A program made the position numbers and the translations under genes. This document shows, piece after piece, positions 1-11,903 of a stretch of DNA of 64,000 nucleotides. The DNA comes from Cannabis sativa (Eukaryota > Streptophyta > Magnoliopsida > Rosales > Cannabaceae): NCBI RefSeq assembly GCF_029168945.1, contig NC_083610.1, positions 77,119,580 to 77,183,579 of the forward strand. Direction: 5' to 3'. The notes beneath the pieces are model-generated. The model saw only the letters and a list, made by a program, of their open reading frames with translations, had not been told where the DNA came from and ran no database searches. Each line of letters opens with the position of its first letter. Positions within the stretch are counted from its first letter, which is position 1.

Positions 1-1592
1 CAGGTGAGGCATCTCAATACGAATTCTACCAAATTCTTCTTCATACCGCTCCACCAGAAGTACGGTTTAAGATCCTGGTACATCTTAGTGGTGCCTGGAT
101 GTAGAGAATAAGGGGTAGAATGAGCCTATTCAAAGATCTCATTCCTGAATTCCACACTACTCGGAACACAAACCCTAGCTTTATACAGAAGCATCCCGTT
201 GTCTGACACTGAGAAATCCTTGGCTTGACCAGCCGAAACCTCATCTCTGATTTTCACTAACTCTAGATCAGTCATCTGAGCGGCTTTAATTCTTTCCAAC
301 AGATCAGATTGCAGCGTTAAGTTGTGAAGCTGACCTACCACAAACTCAATGCTGGATCTAACCATGTCCTTTGCTAACTGAGGTGAGATTTGAACCATGC
401 TAGCTACCTGCCCGGGACCCTTCCTACTCAGGGCATCGGCCACTACATTGGCCTTCCCAGGGTGATAGAGAATCTCACAGTCGTAATCTTTCACGAATTC
501 CAACCAACGCCTCTGTCTCATATTCAAATCTTTCTGAGTAAAGAAATATTTGAGACTTTTATGGTCGGTATAGATTTCACACCTTTCTCCGTAAAGGTAA
601 TGCCGCTAGATCTTCAATGCAAAAACCACCGCAGCCAACTCTAGATCATGAGTCGGGTATCGCTGTTCATAATCCTTTAACTGACGGGAGGCATAAGCGA
701 TAACCCGATCGGCTTGCATCAGCACACACCCCAGACCCTATCTGGATGCATCGCAATAAACTACAAATTTCTCGTTGTCTGAAGGCAAAGCTAGCACTGG
801 AGCGCTAATCAATCTCTGTTTCAGCTTCTGGAAACTAGCTTCGCACTTATCTGACCAGACAAACCGCTGATTCTTCTTTCTAAGTTCGGTTAAGGGTGTT
901 GAAATCTTAGAAAACCCTTCCACGAACCTACGATAATACCCGGCTAAACCCAAGAAGCTTCTAATTTCTGTCACTGTCTTCGGTCTCGGCCAATCCCTAA
1001 CGGATTCTATCTTCCCGGGATCCACCTTGATCCCATCTTTACTAATGATGTGCCCTAAGAAGGACACCTGAGATAGCCAGAATTCACATTTCTTGAATTT
1101 AGCGTAAAGCTTATGTTCCCTAAGCCGTTGCAAACCATCTGAAGGTGTAACTCATGCTCCTCTTCTGATTGAGAGTACACAAGGATGTTGTCGATAAACA
1201 CGATAATACAAATATCGAGGAAATCCTTGAACACCCTATTCATCAAATCCATAAATGCTGCAGGAGCATTGATTAGTCCAAATGACATAACAAGAAATTC
1301 GTAATGTCCAAACCTAGTACGGAAAGTCGTCTTCGGAATGTCCTCCTCTCGGATTTTCAACTGATGATAACCCGATCGGACATCAATCTTGGAAAAGACC
1401 ATCTTCCCCTGAAGTTGATCAAAAAGATCATCGATCCTAGGTAGTGGATATTTATTCTTCACTGTTAGCTTGTTTAACTCCCGATAATCGATAGACATCC
1501 TCATAGTTCCATCCTTCTTTTTAACGAATAAAACCGGAGCTCCCCAGGGTGACACACTAGGCCGAATAAACCCGATGTCAAGCAACCCCTGA
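1..1592 (-). pseudogene. Ty3/gypsy pol remnant (RT, RNase H, start of integrase)
   Basis: Read on the minus strand from 1592 down to 1, this is the central part of a gypsy polyprotein. The reverse transcriptase begins at [20 protein letters not shown] and continues through [22 protein letters not shown] and the catalytic segment FIDNILVYS near 1185. RNase H follows ([16 protein letters not shown]), then [16 protein letters not shown] and the H2C2 zinc finger of integrase (HPGTTKMYQ, 1-125), which runs off the window. It is broken: one base is lost near 1130, and in-frame stops lie near 735, near 610 (a Trp position) and at 126-128. The second Asp of the RT active site (normally FIDD) reads Asn. 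The chain starts abruptly at 1592 with no LTR. The motif style resembles chromoviruses such as Tekay, but I did not build a tree. Confidence 0.9.
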
Positions 1593-1593
1593 A

Positions 1594-1900
1594 GCAGAAT
1601 CAACAAATAGGACTGTTGTCAACACATTGAAAAAGAGGTTAGAGAAAGCCAAAGGAATGTGGGCAGATGAATTGCCTGGCGTTCTGTGGTCTTATCACAC
1701 TACTGCAAAAACCTCTACTAGTGAGACCCCTTTCTCACTCACCTTCGGAGCAAAAGCAGCAGAGACAGGAATTCCCACTTCCAGGTATGAACATTTGACC
1801 GATGATCAGAATTGGCAAAGTATGAACCTCGAGCTCGACTCACTTGAGGAAAAAAGAGAGGAAGCCTTTATCAGAGTCGCAACATACCAATAGAAGATTG
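1594..1900 (+). pseudogene. Tat-type gypsy integrase, first half (resumes at 19557)
   Basis: The frame opens at [17 protein letters not shown] and continues with KAKGMWADELPGVLWSYHTT and SETPFSLTFGAKA. This is the stretch just after the catalytic Glu of Ty3/gypsy integrases of the Tat lineage. The upstream core is missing: at 1592/1593 the frame is fused to an oppositely oriented gypsy fragment. One stop codon (TAG, 1891-1893) replaces a Gln after ATYQ. The coding sequence is cut at 1900 by the LTR nest. The last five bases, GATTG (1896-1900), reappear as GGTTG at 19557-19561 where the same reading frame resumes, so the two parts were one gene before the insertion. Confidence 0.88.
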
Positions 1901-2080
1901 TGTTGGGTTTTATGCCCTAAATAAAACCCCATTTCAATGTAATCCAGATTATTCAATATCAATAAAGTAGCAGAAGTATTTTTCATTCATTTATGTATGT
2001 TTTGGTTCACCTTATCAATTGTTTGTCTATTTGATTTATAAATTCATTCAAACCCTTTTCACATACTTGATCATGTTTAT
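1901..2080 (+). mobile_element. Solo LTR 'A', 5' portion (continues at 17872)
   Basis: Starts with TGTTGGGTTTTATGCCC, the 5' terminus of a long Copia-type LTR family found five or more times in this window. After 180 bp it is interrupted by element B. The target duplication of B, TTTAT, is seen at 2076-2080 and again at 17867-17871. The rest of LTR A lies at 17872-19556 and ends AATTCCAACA. Its own flanks carry GATTG (1896-1900) and GGTTG (19557-19561), a five-base duplication with one mismatch. No internal region or second LTR remains, so it is read as a solo LTR of about 1.87 kb. Confidence 0.88.
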
Positions 2081-3973
2081 TGTTGGATTTTATGCCCTAA
2101 ATAAAACTCATTTCAATATAATCAGATTTACTTATTAATATAGATCAGAAATAACATTTAATGTTGCATGGTTCACATGATTTATTTCATGATTATAATG
2201 TATAAATTCATCTGAAACCCTTTTCACATACTTGATCTTGTTTATTGTGCTGTCAACACATTGGAAAGTAAACATGACTATGTGAATAAAGTTTCCTAGA
2301 TTTATCAGACATAGGGTTTTACTGATATGATAATCTACAACAGAGTTTACTTGCATTTGGAGAAATGCTATGTTCTTTCCAGAGCATTGGTTAAAGTAAA
2401 GCTCAGGTTGGATGCATGGAGTATGCATCGGAAGGGACCGATATTGAACTTTGACTTAGATTTATTAAACTTACCGTAATATCTATTCAAGTCAATATCG
2501 CCTAGTTGATCCTAGATCAAATGTTCTTAATCCTGTTATGATTAGGCTCAATCTTGAAAGGCTATTTGTGTTCTTTGATTTGTTAGTTAAGCCTACTTTT
2601 AGGTCAGGGTGATACGTACATTTTGGGAACACGGTAGTGCAATTGAGTGGGAGCGCTATCATAAACATGGAATCTATAGCTTCTATCTGGCGAATAGTAA
2701 GCAAAGGATGATCTCCTTCGAGCTTGACCAAACGAACATAAATGGTGGAGTACTCATTTCACATAAGTTGAAATATCATTTATACGGGGTCAAGTGTTTT
2801 AAGGAATAAATACATTGTAGGGTGTTACGGTAATCTAATCCCTTTACAGTGTAGATCATTCATATAGAGGATCATTGATCACATTAGGATTATAACAATA
2901 GATAACTAATGATGCGTCTATATGGTGGAACATATAGAGCATTCTATATACTGAGAGTGCAATTCTAAGTTCTATGCGTGGATTCAACGAAGAATTAATA
3001 AGTTAGTGAATTTTAGTGCTAAATTCTTGATCTACTTATTGGAAGCTCGGTTATATAGACCCATGGTCCCCGCACTAGTTGAGATAATATTGCTTGTAAG
3101 ACTCATGTAATTAGTTTTGATTAATCAATTATAATTCACAAATTAGACTATGTCTATTTGTGAAATTTTCACTAAGTAAGGGCGAAATTGTAAAGAAAGA
3201 GTTATATGGGCATATTTGTTAATTATGATACTTTGTATGGTTCAATTAATAAATATGATAAATGAAAATATTATTTAATAATTATTTATAGTTATTAAAT
3301 AGTTAGAATTGGCATTTAAATGGTTGAATTAGAAAATTGGCGTTTTTGAGAAAATCAGATGCAGAAAAGATAAAACTGCAAAATTGCAAAAAGTGAGGCC
3401 CAAATCCACTAAGCATGGCCAGCCACTTTTGTAGGAAATTTAAACTGATATTTTCATTATTTTAATGCCAAATAATTCAAACCTAACCCTAGTGGAATGC
3501 TATAAATAGATAGTGAAGGCTTTAGGAAAAATACACTTAAATTTTCTACTTTTTCTTTCAGAAAAAAACTGAGCCTTCTCTCTCCCTATCTTTGGCCGAA
3601 CCCACTCTCTCTCTCTTCCTCATTGAGATTTCGAAATTACCTTAGTGATTAGAGTAGTGCCCACACCACACACAGCAAGCAATACCTCAATCATAGTGAG
3701 GAAGATCGTGAAGAAAGATCATCAGCAAAGGAGATTCAGCATCAAGGATTCAGAGAAAGAGATCCAGGTTCAGATCTTGATAATACTCTGCTACAGAAAG
3801 GATTCAAGGGTTAGAGATCTGAATGGAAGGAGTCATTTAATTCCGCTGCACCCAATGTAAGGTTACTTAAACTTTATATGTGTTTAATTTATCGTTTTAG
3901 AAAGTTCTTATTTAGGATGTTAATAAACATACTTGTGAGTAGATCTAAGATCCTGGTAAAATAAATTCCAACA
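2081..3973 (+). repeat. 5' LTR of element B
   Basis: 1893 bp, starting TGTTGGATTTTATGCCC and ending AATTCCAACA, so it has the TG...CA ends of LTRs. A TATA box (TATAAATAGA) lies at 3501-3510 with a pyrimidine-rich leader (TCTCTCTCCC, CTCTCTCTCT) downstream, as expected for the U3/R boundary. Short ORFs inside it on either strand recur in every LTR copy only because the copies are similar. Confidence 0.92.
3501..3510 (+). promoter_or_regulatory. LTR TATA box of element B
   Basis: TATAAATAGA in the 5' LTR. The matching box is present in solo LTR A (19134-19143) and solo LTR E (22758-22767), but is absent from the 3' LTR of B because of a deletion there. Confidence 0.7.
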
Positions 3974-3975
3974 AC

Positions 3976-3992
3976 TGGCCTCAGAGCCATGG
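3976..3992 (+). other. Primer binding site of B (tRNA-Met type)
   Basis: TGGCCTCAGAGCCATGG begins two bases after the LTR end. It matches the usual Copia primer site TGGTATCAGAGCC, complementary to the 3' end of initiator tRNA-Met, with two changes. Confidence 0.75.
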
Positions 3993-5969
3993 TAATTGAT
4001 TTACTTGCAAGAAATTTGGACTTTAAAACGATTGTTTGTTTGTTTTTGGATGGTATCATGTTGTATTGAGTGTTATTTGATGATTGATTGGTGTTTGTGA
4101 ATTTTCGTTAAAAATAATTGAATATCTATTTCTGGAATTATTTTTATTGGATAGTATGGAAAAAATTAAGCAAGTTACTTTTTTACAGAACTCAATTTCG
4201 ATTTAATTTGAATTAGTTATGATTTTTTGAAGATTCGAAAAATCGGAGTTGTGCTGAAATTTTCCTACGATCGCGAAAACTGTCCGTACAGCTCGCAATT
4301 TTTTCGTTTTTCTTCGATTTTTCATACTTTTTCATGGAATTAACTTCCGATTTTTTGTGTAGTTCTATATTTATACTATTACTATTCATAATTCAATTCT
4401 AATTATCATTATGAATTAATTTAATATATTCAAGATATTAGTATAATTTGAATTTAAAAATAGTTAGTATCTATCTTATTTGCTTAATAATCTATCTTAT
4501 TTTTAAATTTGATTATATCTTATCTTATATTTAAATTTAAGGTTAGATTTTAAATATTTTAAATTTATCTTTTTTTAAATAATTTGACCTTATTTAAATT
4601 TAAAATAAGATAACTATAATCATGTAATTTTAAAAAGATGTAAGATATTTTGCTAACTTTTAAATTTTGTTATTTTATTTCTTTAAATTACATTTAAAAT
4701 CTGAAAAAGATATTCATTTATCTTTTTTAATTTTTTATTTAATTTTTATTTATAAAATAACATTTAAATTTTAAAAGTAGTTAGCAAATTTTTGAAATGA
4801 TATTTAGGTTGGTTGAAACCTAATTTTTCAAAATTGTAGGTTTAATTTTAAATTTAAATTTTTTTAAAATTTCGAATTTTTTTTTTAAATTTTATAAATT
4901 TTCGAAAATATTTTTATTAATTAATTATTTATTTCGAAATTAATTATTTAATTTAAAATTAAATAAATCCTACATCCAACTATCCAGCTAACCTTGTTGC
5001 AGGAGTATGTGTTTTAGCTTGTGTGTAAGTTTTCAAAACCTATTATTGCTTGATTGCAAATAGCCATGGTTACTTTTTGCCAGATCTAATGATCTGATGG
5101 CTCCCTTGGTCAAGTAAATAATTTGTAGCAGGTATATTTACAATCTTCTTTCATCTGTGTATGACCTAGCAACATGATAGGATCCATCCAAAGTGTGCAT
5201 GTGTGAGCCTATGTGTTTAATTTCATTATAGATGCATATAGGTTATTGTTGCTAAATAAAATATCATAGTTTTTGATAGATTTTATTTAGGCCCATTTAG
5301 TTTTTGGGCCTATTCAATTAATAACAGTTGTTCATTTTAAGGTTAAATTCCTCTCTTTTGGGCCTTGTGTGAGATTTGGGAGCCATAGTAGTGGGTACGA
5401 CATACTGAACCCAGCACCCCCTCACATGAACCACCCCAATTGTGAAGGCCCATTTGCCTGATTTGAATAACTGTACTAGGTTAATTAAACTAGTTTAACC
5501 TAATAAAATTGATTAGCAACATAATTAATTTCATTTATTTTGAAATTAATTTAAAAAAATCATAGTTTAAAGAATTTTATTCTAAGCTAAACTATGTGTA
5601 TTTTCTTGTATTTAATTAAATATAGAATTATAACCATCTAGATTCTTTCTGAAGCTTAATTTAAATTTTTCATTAAATATTCCTATTTAAGTTGATATTT
5701 AGTTATCTCTAACTAATCAACTTAAATCTGAATATCTTTTGAATTTCAAATTTCAAAATTAAGTTGAGGAATTTTAGGCATTGGTTATTAAGATTCTTTA
5801 AATATTTTTTTTAAGTTAATATCTTTTCGAATATTAACTTAAAATGGAATATTTTAGATATTTTTTAAGTTAATATCTTTTCGAATATTAACTTAAAATG
5901 GAATATTTTTAAATTAAGTGGTTACAACTTAATTTTTGATATTTAATTAAATTTAAATTTGGAAATTTT
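3993..5969 (+). other. 5' internal region of B, no ORF
   Basis: Very AT-rich, with many runs of T and A and no reading frame worth calling. A more balanced patch at about 4970-5480 contains TGCAGGAGTATGTG, two occurrences of 'GGGCC' followed by T-rich DNA, and GTGGGTACGACATACTGAAC. I do not recognise it as gag. A 46-base AT-rich unit is repeated in tandem near 5800-5905 (TTTTTTAAGTTAATATC then TTTTCGAATATTAACTTAAA, twice). Confidence 0.6.
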
Positions 5970-7353
5970 TTATATTAAGGCTCAAATTTGTACATTTTAA
6001 ATTTTTATTTATGCATATTAAATTATTATAAATTAAATATTTCATATTATTAATGGTAAATTTAGTTTAGTTGGAAATATTTAATTTATTTTAATTTTGT
6101 GTTATTTTTCATATTTGAGTTAGTAAAATATTGGTATGATTGGGGCTTAGAAACCCAACTCAATAGTTGGTATTTTTGTAAAAAGATGCAATGCCCAAAA
6201 TCCCAACATGATCACTTCATGTCATCAATTATAATTTCCACTCCAGCTTTCCTCCAAGCCGCCACGTGTTTTGCTAAGCATGAGTTTGAACATTGTAGTA
6301 TTTGAAGTGAAGTGGGCCAAATGAAGACCAAGCCCAAGTAATTTAACAAATCCAATTTGCTTAAACAATTCCATCTCTCCATTTCTCAGCAACAAACTTC
6401 GGCAGAAGCAAAAGAGTGGTGGAACCCACCAATCAATTTCCATTTGAAGCATTGATGTGCAAGTAATTTGAGCTCATTACGTGGTCCAACTATCTCCTTC
6501 TCTCCAGTAGAAGTGACGCATGTATACCCCACTTCTTTCAACACTTAATGTCATTTTAACCACTACTTGGAGCACGAAATCACTCATTTTGGGAGCAATA
6601 TTTCACTCTATAAATAGGACCCAAATCCAATGTAAAAGGCATCAGATTTTAGAGTAGAGAAATACATTTTCTCATCTTGTTCTCTCTTATTACTATTTTA
6701 TTTTACTTATTTTAGTGACAAAAATGAGTGAACTATTTTAGAAATATTGGTGAGGTTAGAGTGTAGCTTTTGTAATTCTTATTTCTATTATTGATATTGA
6801 TTCTTTTGTGCTTTATCTCCATATCTAATTTATCAAATTGTTCTTCATCTTCTAATTTTTCTTCCAAAGTTAATAGTATCTTTTATATAAGTTCAGTCAT
6901 GCTTTTCTTATGTAAGTTAGGCTATTAATATTTTGGTATATTTATTATATTGTATGTCGTTTACTACATTCTGCCAATAGTGGTATTTTGTCGATTTATG
7001 ATATATAATATGATATGTTATTAAGTTAGAGGTCAGATTCAATTTATGCAAGATTAATTAATTTGCGCTTTTATTATATACATCTTCCAGTTGTAATTAA
7101 TGGTGTAGAATTGCAACTGTATTTTGAATTAATATCGGTATTACAATAAAATTTGCATAACTACATTTCTACCTTACCAAACTCTTTATCTGATCAACTT
7201 TCTCATCTCATCATTTTATTATTTTTACCTTATTCACATTTCTATCATTTTCTATTTACTTAACTAATCTTTAGTGGTAATTTGTCTCCCTGTGGATACG
7301 ACATATAGCCCGTTTACTACCGCGACCGCAGTGTAACTAATTGGGCGACATCA
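5970..7353 (+). repeat. 5' LTR of element C
   Basis: Ends GGGCGACATCA, two T-rich steps before the primer site. A TATA box (TATAAATAG) lies at 6609-6617. The 5' terminal TG has mutated: it reads TTATATTAAGG against TGTGATTAAAG in the 3' LTR. Confidence 0.92.
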
Positions 7354-7358
7354 ATTTT

Positions 7359-7375
7359 TGGCGCCGTTGCCGGGG
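7359..7375 (+). other. Primer binding site of C (tRNA-Asp type)
   Basis: TGGCGCCGTTGCCGGGG, the primer site characteristic of Athila/Tat-group Ty3 elements, five bases after the LTR end. Confidence 0.85.
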
Positions 7376-8128
7376 AGATTTCTGCGCTACAAAGGGTTAG
7401 TAAAGTAGTTTATATTTTTTTTTAGTTAATTTGTTTCTTTGTTTATTTGATTATTTTTTTAAAAAAAATATATTAAAAAAATCAATTTTTATTTCATTTT
7501 TCTATACTAGTTTAATTATTTATTTTATTTATATTACATTCTTAAAAAAAAAAAAAAAAAAAAAAGCTGTAACATTGTTGTTATTCGTAGAAGCATATAT
7601 ATGTACATATACATTGATTTTTATTTTGTTAAGTTCCTTAAAAATATACCTATATTCGTTAATTTTTTTTTTATTTTCAAAAAAAAAAAAAAAAAAAACT
7701 TGTAACATTATTAGTCTTTTTTTTTTCTTTTATTTTATTGTATCATATTTTTATTTATTGGAATAGGTTGTTAGTTTTTCTTTTATTTATTTTGTTTTCC
7801 TTATTATTTTTAGTACTTTCCTCCTAGGATTAGACTTTCATTTCATAAGCTAGTTAAGGCTTTTGTACTCAAAAAGAAAAAAAAAATTAGTGTCAAGAAT
7901 AATTGTGTAATAATGAAAGTGGTAAAAATTGAGATTATTCTGTCTAAGAAAGATTGGCTTTAAAGGTTTGTGGTAGAGTACCCTTTACACTTTCTAGCAA
8001 CCCCGGGGAGTTCTAGTAAAGTGTGGGACGAAGCGGTACCTTGACAACCTTCCCAATCAGCCTGGGAATATCTCATGTATATACCCTTAAATTATTGCAT
8101 AGTTAAACTTTATACTAATTAAAAAAAT
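7376..8128 (+). other. Leader of element C
   Basis: T-rich leader with two long poly(A) runs (about 7545-7565 and 7680-7698). Any frame read through the T-rich part is low-complexity and not called as a gene. A purine-mixed stretch at 7990-8060 (CAACCCCGGGGAGTTC) precedes the ORF. Confidence 0.5.
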
Positions 8129-9133
8129 ATGAATGAAGAAGATGATCGCCGATTTGAATATTTGTATCCATTGTATCTTGCTTCATTGAACAATGAAAAT
8201 TCTAGTGCTACTGAAGGTACTAGTAATTTTATAGAACCAGAATTCATTGACGGGGAGGAAGCTTTCCAATACTATTCTTTTTACAAGAGTGCGAGTTCTA
8301 AAAAGTGGAAAGTTTGGTACGAGTCTCATCGACCACGTCCTTGTGAACGTACACCATCTAGTGCATATCCCTATGATGAGAAGGAAGAACAATCCTACAA
8401 CTCATTCTATCAGAATAGTCTTGATGGTTATAGTTGGAAGCCTGAGTACAACTATAATCCCTTATATGAGTGGAGTTATGAGGAAGATATGTCGTTTAAT
8501 CATAAAAGTTTTGATGATTATAGTTGGAAGCCTGAGTACGACTATAATCCATTATATGAGTGGAATTGTGAAGAGGAAGATTCTTGGTTTTCTAATAACT
8601 CTCAACATCTATACAACAGTTCCCTCAATGACACTATTGTTGAGTTACAAGCATCTATGGTGACAAATTGCGAGATGATGAAAGACTTACTTGCTGAGCT
8701 GAAACAAATTAAGCAAGAATTAAGCAAGTTATCTGGTCACCTGGTAAGTTCACATGCTAACGGTTTTCCTCTACAACCAGTGAGTAAAGCGCTAATCTCA
8801 AGTGCCACCCTTCACAATTTTGACGAGGTAAGTGTCACCTCTACCTCTAGTGGTGAAAATTTTGAAGAATCCACTCTACTGAGTACATATGAGGGTTACC
8901 ATACTGATGTGGTACCCACATTATTCGTAAAGGAGGATGATATCACCACTATTTGGAATGAAGCTCTTTCTCATTCTACCATTCTTCCCCTAATTCTGGA
9001 TGAAAAGAAATGCTATCATACTGATGTGATAGACAAAGTCGTTGAGGAAATTAGAAAATTATTTTCATCTAGTCATTTACACTATTTCCTCTATGACTTA
9101 GATAATGACTATTTTTTTTTCCTGAAAATATAA
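8129..9133 (+). CDS. Unrecognised 334-aa ORF of element C with YSWKPEY repeats
   Basis: The only substantial intact ORF in element C. I do not recognise a known domain. Residues 1-95 are acidic and aromatic (MNEEDDRRFEYLYPLYLASL). Two near-identical 30-residue repeats follow at about 97-126 and 127-156, each carrying YSWKPEY(N/D)YNPLYEW. Residues about 165-205 look like a coiled coil (LLAELKQIKQELSKLSG). The motif YHTDV occurs twice, at about 257-261 and 297-301. There is no Gag zinc knuckle, protease, RT or integrase motif. Its position between the primer site and the conserved 3' region is where gag sits in related elements, so a diverged structural role is possible but unproven. It ends in a poly(T)-rich codon run (DYFFFLKI). 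Confidence 0.7.
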   Translation: MNEEDDRRFEYLYPLYLASLNNENSSATEGTSNFIEPEFIDGEEAFQYYSFYKSASSKKWKVWYESHRPRPCERTPSSAYPYDEKEEQSYNSFYQNSLDGYSWKPEYNYNPLYEWSYEEDMSFNHKSFDDYSWKPEYDYNPLYEWNCEEEDSWFSNNSQHLYNSSLNDTIVELQASMVTNCEMMKDLLAELKQIKQELSKLSGHLVSSHANGFPLQPVSKALISSATLHNFDEVSVTSTSSGENFEESTLLSTYEGYHTDVVPTLFVKEDDITTIWNEALSHSTILPLILDEKKCYHTDVIDKVVEEIRKLFSSSHLHYFLYDLDNDYFFFLKI

Positions 9134-10507
9134 CTAATGCTTCTATTTTTGAGACACAGGATAAAAGAAAGTTCATTTTTGATACTGGATAGTCAAGAAT
9201 ATTGAGTTGGTAAGCCCACCTGAGGAGACTTGTCTCCGGTTTGCCAAGACTAATCAGGTTCTATCTTTTCTTGCTTTCTTTTATTTTCGGTATGTTTTAA
9301 CTTTTGTTTTGTTTGTTTATTTCTTCCTTCTGTTTTATTTTTCTAAGAATTAATATCATTTTGCATTGGCTCACTCTCTAAGTGTTCTCATTTCATGCAT
9401 TTCATGTATATATTTTTAAACAATGAGGACATTGTCTAATTTTAGTTGGGGGTGGTGAGCATATTCAAGCGTTTTTCTTAATTTTTGTCATATTAATATT
9501 TTCATGGTCAAATTTTCAAAAATTACTCATTTATTCTTGTAAAATATTATTTTCAAGCCAATTTTTGCTATCTTTATTACTTAGAATTTTTCTAGAGTTA
9601 CAAAATGCACATGCCAAACTTTGTGGTAAGATGGTTGTTAGCACATATTTGCTTATAAAATTTGCCAAGTTTAAGTGTTCATGTTTTTTTTTATGAGTGG
9701 CGAGATTTGAGAAAATAATTTTTGAATTTTTATTGATTCTTAGAAATGGTTATAATTATTTTGGACATGGTACTAGGGTTTGATTGGATGTTGTTTTAAG
9801 GGATAATCTTTTTATAGACAAATCTTATTAAGGAGCCTTTGTGTAATTATTTTCTTTAAGTGCCAAAAAAAAAAAAAAGAGGAATACAAGAGCAACATTT
9901 CCATCATTATATCTAACATGTTGCCTCTTGTTCAAAAATAAAAAAATAAAAAAAGAAAAAAAAGAAAAGAAAAGAAAAGAAAAAAAGTTTGTAGTATTTC
10001 ATTTTTCATTTATTTTGGCTCCTAGAAAAACAAATGTAAAAGATTTTCTATTTTCGTTCAAAAATCCCGAAAAGCTGGTTTGTGGTACTGTTATGGTGGT
10101 TTGTCCAAATAATTCATAACCTATCTTTGTTTCAATATTTATTCAAATATTTGTCCTAAATTGATCTATCCATTTCGAGTGCTCACTTTTCAATTTCCAA
10201 CTCCATGAGTGAATACCTTAGCCATATATAAATATTTTCAATGACCTGTGAGGCTAATGGAGTTGAGACTTCCACTTGGTACATTTTTCGAAAGCTTTTA
10301 TGTGCCATGGTTTGCGGTAAGAAGGTTCGGGTTTGGTGCACACACTCACAAGTCTAGATTTATTCAGGGTAATTCTGTATAGTTTTTATTGGCTTATTAC
10401 TAAAATTTTGCTTGAATATTTGTGTCATTTTTGAAAATTTTGATTTGAAAATATCATGTTGACATTCTTTTCTTTACGCTTGAATTGCTAGAGACTAGCA
10501 ATAAGCT
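9134..10507 (+). other. 3' internal region of element C
   Basis: Non-coding. Near 9425 the sequence CAATGAGGACATTGTC is followed by TTAGTTGGGGGTGGTGAGCA, a block that resembles one on the minus strand of the gag-only element near 58700-58730. Purine runs (about 9856-9990) are low complexity. Confidence 0.55.
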
Positions 10508-10517
10508 AGTTGGGGGT
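10508..10517 (+). other. Polypurine tract of element C
   Basis: AGTTGGGGGT directly before the 3' LTR start TGTGATTAAAG; preceded by CTAGAGACTAGCAATAAGCT. Confidence 0.75.
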
Positions 10518-11898
10518 TGTGATTAAAGCTCAAATTTGTACATTTTAAATCTTTATTTATGCATATTAAATTATTATAAATTAAATATTTCATATTATTA
10601 ATGGTAAATTTAGTTTAGTTGGAAATATTTAATTTATTTTAATTTTGTGTTATTTTTCATATTTGAGTTAGTAAAATATTGGTATGATTGGGGCTTAGAA
10701 ACCCAACTCAATAGTTGGTATTTTTGTAAAAAGATGCAATGCCCAAAATCCCAACATGATCACTTCATGTCATCAATTATAATTTCCACTCCAGCTTTCC
10801 TCCAAGCCGCCACGTGTTTTGCTAAGCATGAGTTTGAACATTGTATTTGAAGTGAAGTGGGCCAAATGAAGACCAAGCCCAAGTAATTTAACAAATCCAA
10901 TTTGCTTAAACAATTCCATCTCTCCATTTCTCAGCAACAAACTTCGGCAGAAGCAAAAGAGTGGTGGAACCCACCAATCAATTTCCATTTGAAGCATTGA
11001 TGTGCAAGTAATTTGAGCTCATTACGTGGTCCAACTATCTCCTTCTCTCCAGTAGAAGTGACGCATGTATACCCCACTTCTTTCAACACTTAATGTCATT
11101 TTAACCACTACTTGGAGCACGAAATCACTCATTTTGGGAGCAATATTTCACTCTATAAATAGGACCCAAATCCAATGTAAAAGGCATCAGATTTTAGAGT
11201 AGAGAAATACATTTTCTCATCTTGTTCTCTCTTATTACTATTTTATTTTACTTATTTTAGTGACAAAAATGAGTGAACTATTTTAGAAATATTGGTGAGG
11301 TTAGAGTGTAGCTTTTGTAATTCTTATTTCTATTATTGATATTGATTCTTTTGTGCTTTATCTCCATATCTAATTTATCAAATTGTTCTTCATCTTCTAA
11401 TTTTTCTTCCAAAGTTAATAGTATCTTTTATATAAGTTCAGTCATGCTTTTCTTATGTAAGTTAGGCTATTAATATTTTGGTATATTTATTATATTGTAT
11501 GTCGTTTACTACATTCTGCCAATAGTGGTATTTTGTCGATTTATGATATATAATATGATATGTTATTAAGTTAGAGGTCAGATTCAATTTATGCAAGATT
11601 AATTAATTTGCGCTTTTATTATATACATCTTCCAGTTGTAATTAATGGTGTAGAATTGCAACTGTATTTTGAATTAATATCGGTATTACAATAAAATTTG
11701 CATAACTACATTTCTACCTTACCAAACTCTTTATCTGATCAACTTTCTCATCTCATCATTTTATTATTTTTACCTTATTCACATTTCTATCATTTTCTAT
11801 TTACTTAACTAATCTTTAGTGGTCATTTGCCTCCCTGTGGATACGACATATAGCCCGTTTACTACCGCGACCGCAGTGTAACTAATTGGGCGACATCA
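10518..11898 (+). repeat. 3' LTR of element C
   Basis: 1381 bp, TG...CA ends intact, TATA box at 11154-11162, nearly identical to 5970-7353. Confidence 0.93.
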
Positions 11899-11903
11899 AT
11901 TTA

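Larger units (their letters stand above)
5970..11898 (+). mobile_element. Young Athila-type non-autonomous LTR element 'C' (LARD-like)
   Basis: Two LTRs, 5970-7353 (1384 bp) and 10518-11898 (1381 bp), enclose 3.2 kb with a tRNA-Asp-type primer site, one unfamiliar ORF and a polypurine tract. Flanks are ATTTT (5965-5969) and ATTTA (11899-11903), a five-base duplication with one change. The LTRs differ by one 3-bp indel (GTAGTATTTG versus GTATTTG) and about seven substitutions, four of them in the first dozen bases, so identity is about 99.5 percent. No protease, RT or integrase motif is present. It sits inside the interior of element B and is the innermost level of the nest. Confidence 0.92.

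Noticed and set aside
2492..2731. Minus-strand 79-codon frame found again at 16875, 18154 and 21747
   Set aside because: It recurs only because these are copies of one LTR. Frame length varies between copies, with no start context or domain.
6099..6452. Short frames on both strands repeated at 10647-10997
   Set aside because: They lie in the two LTRs of element C. Similarity reflects LTR identity, not coding selection.
7431..7766. 111-codon plus-strand frame
   Set aside because: Low-complexity translation of T and A runs (Phe, Ile, Lys strings) in the leader of element C.
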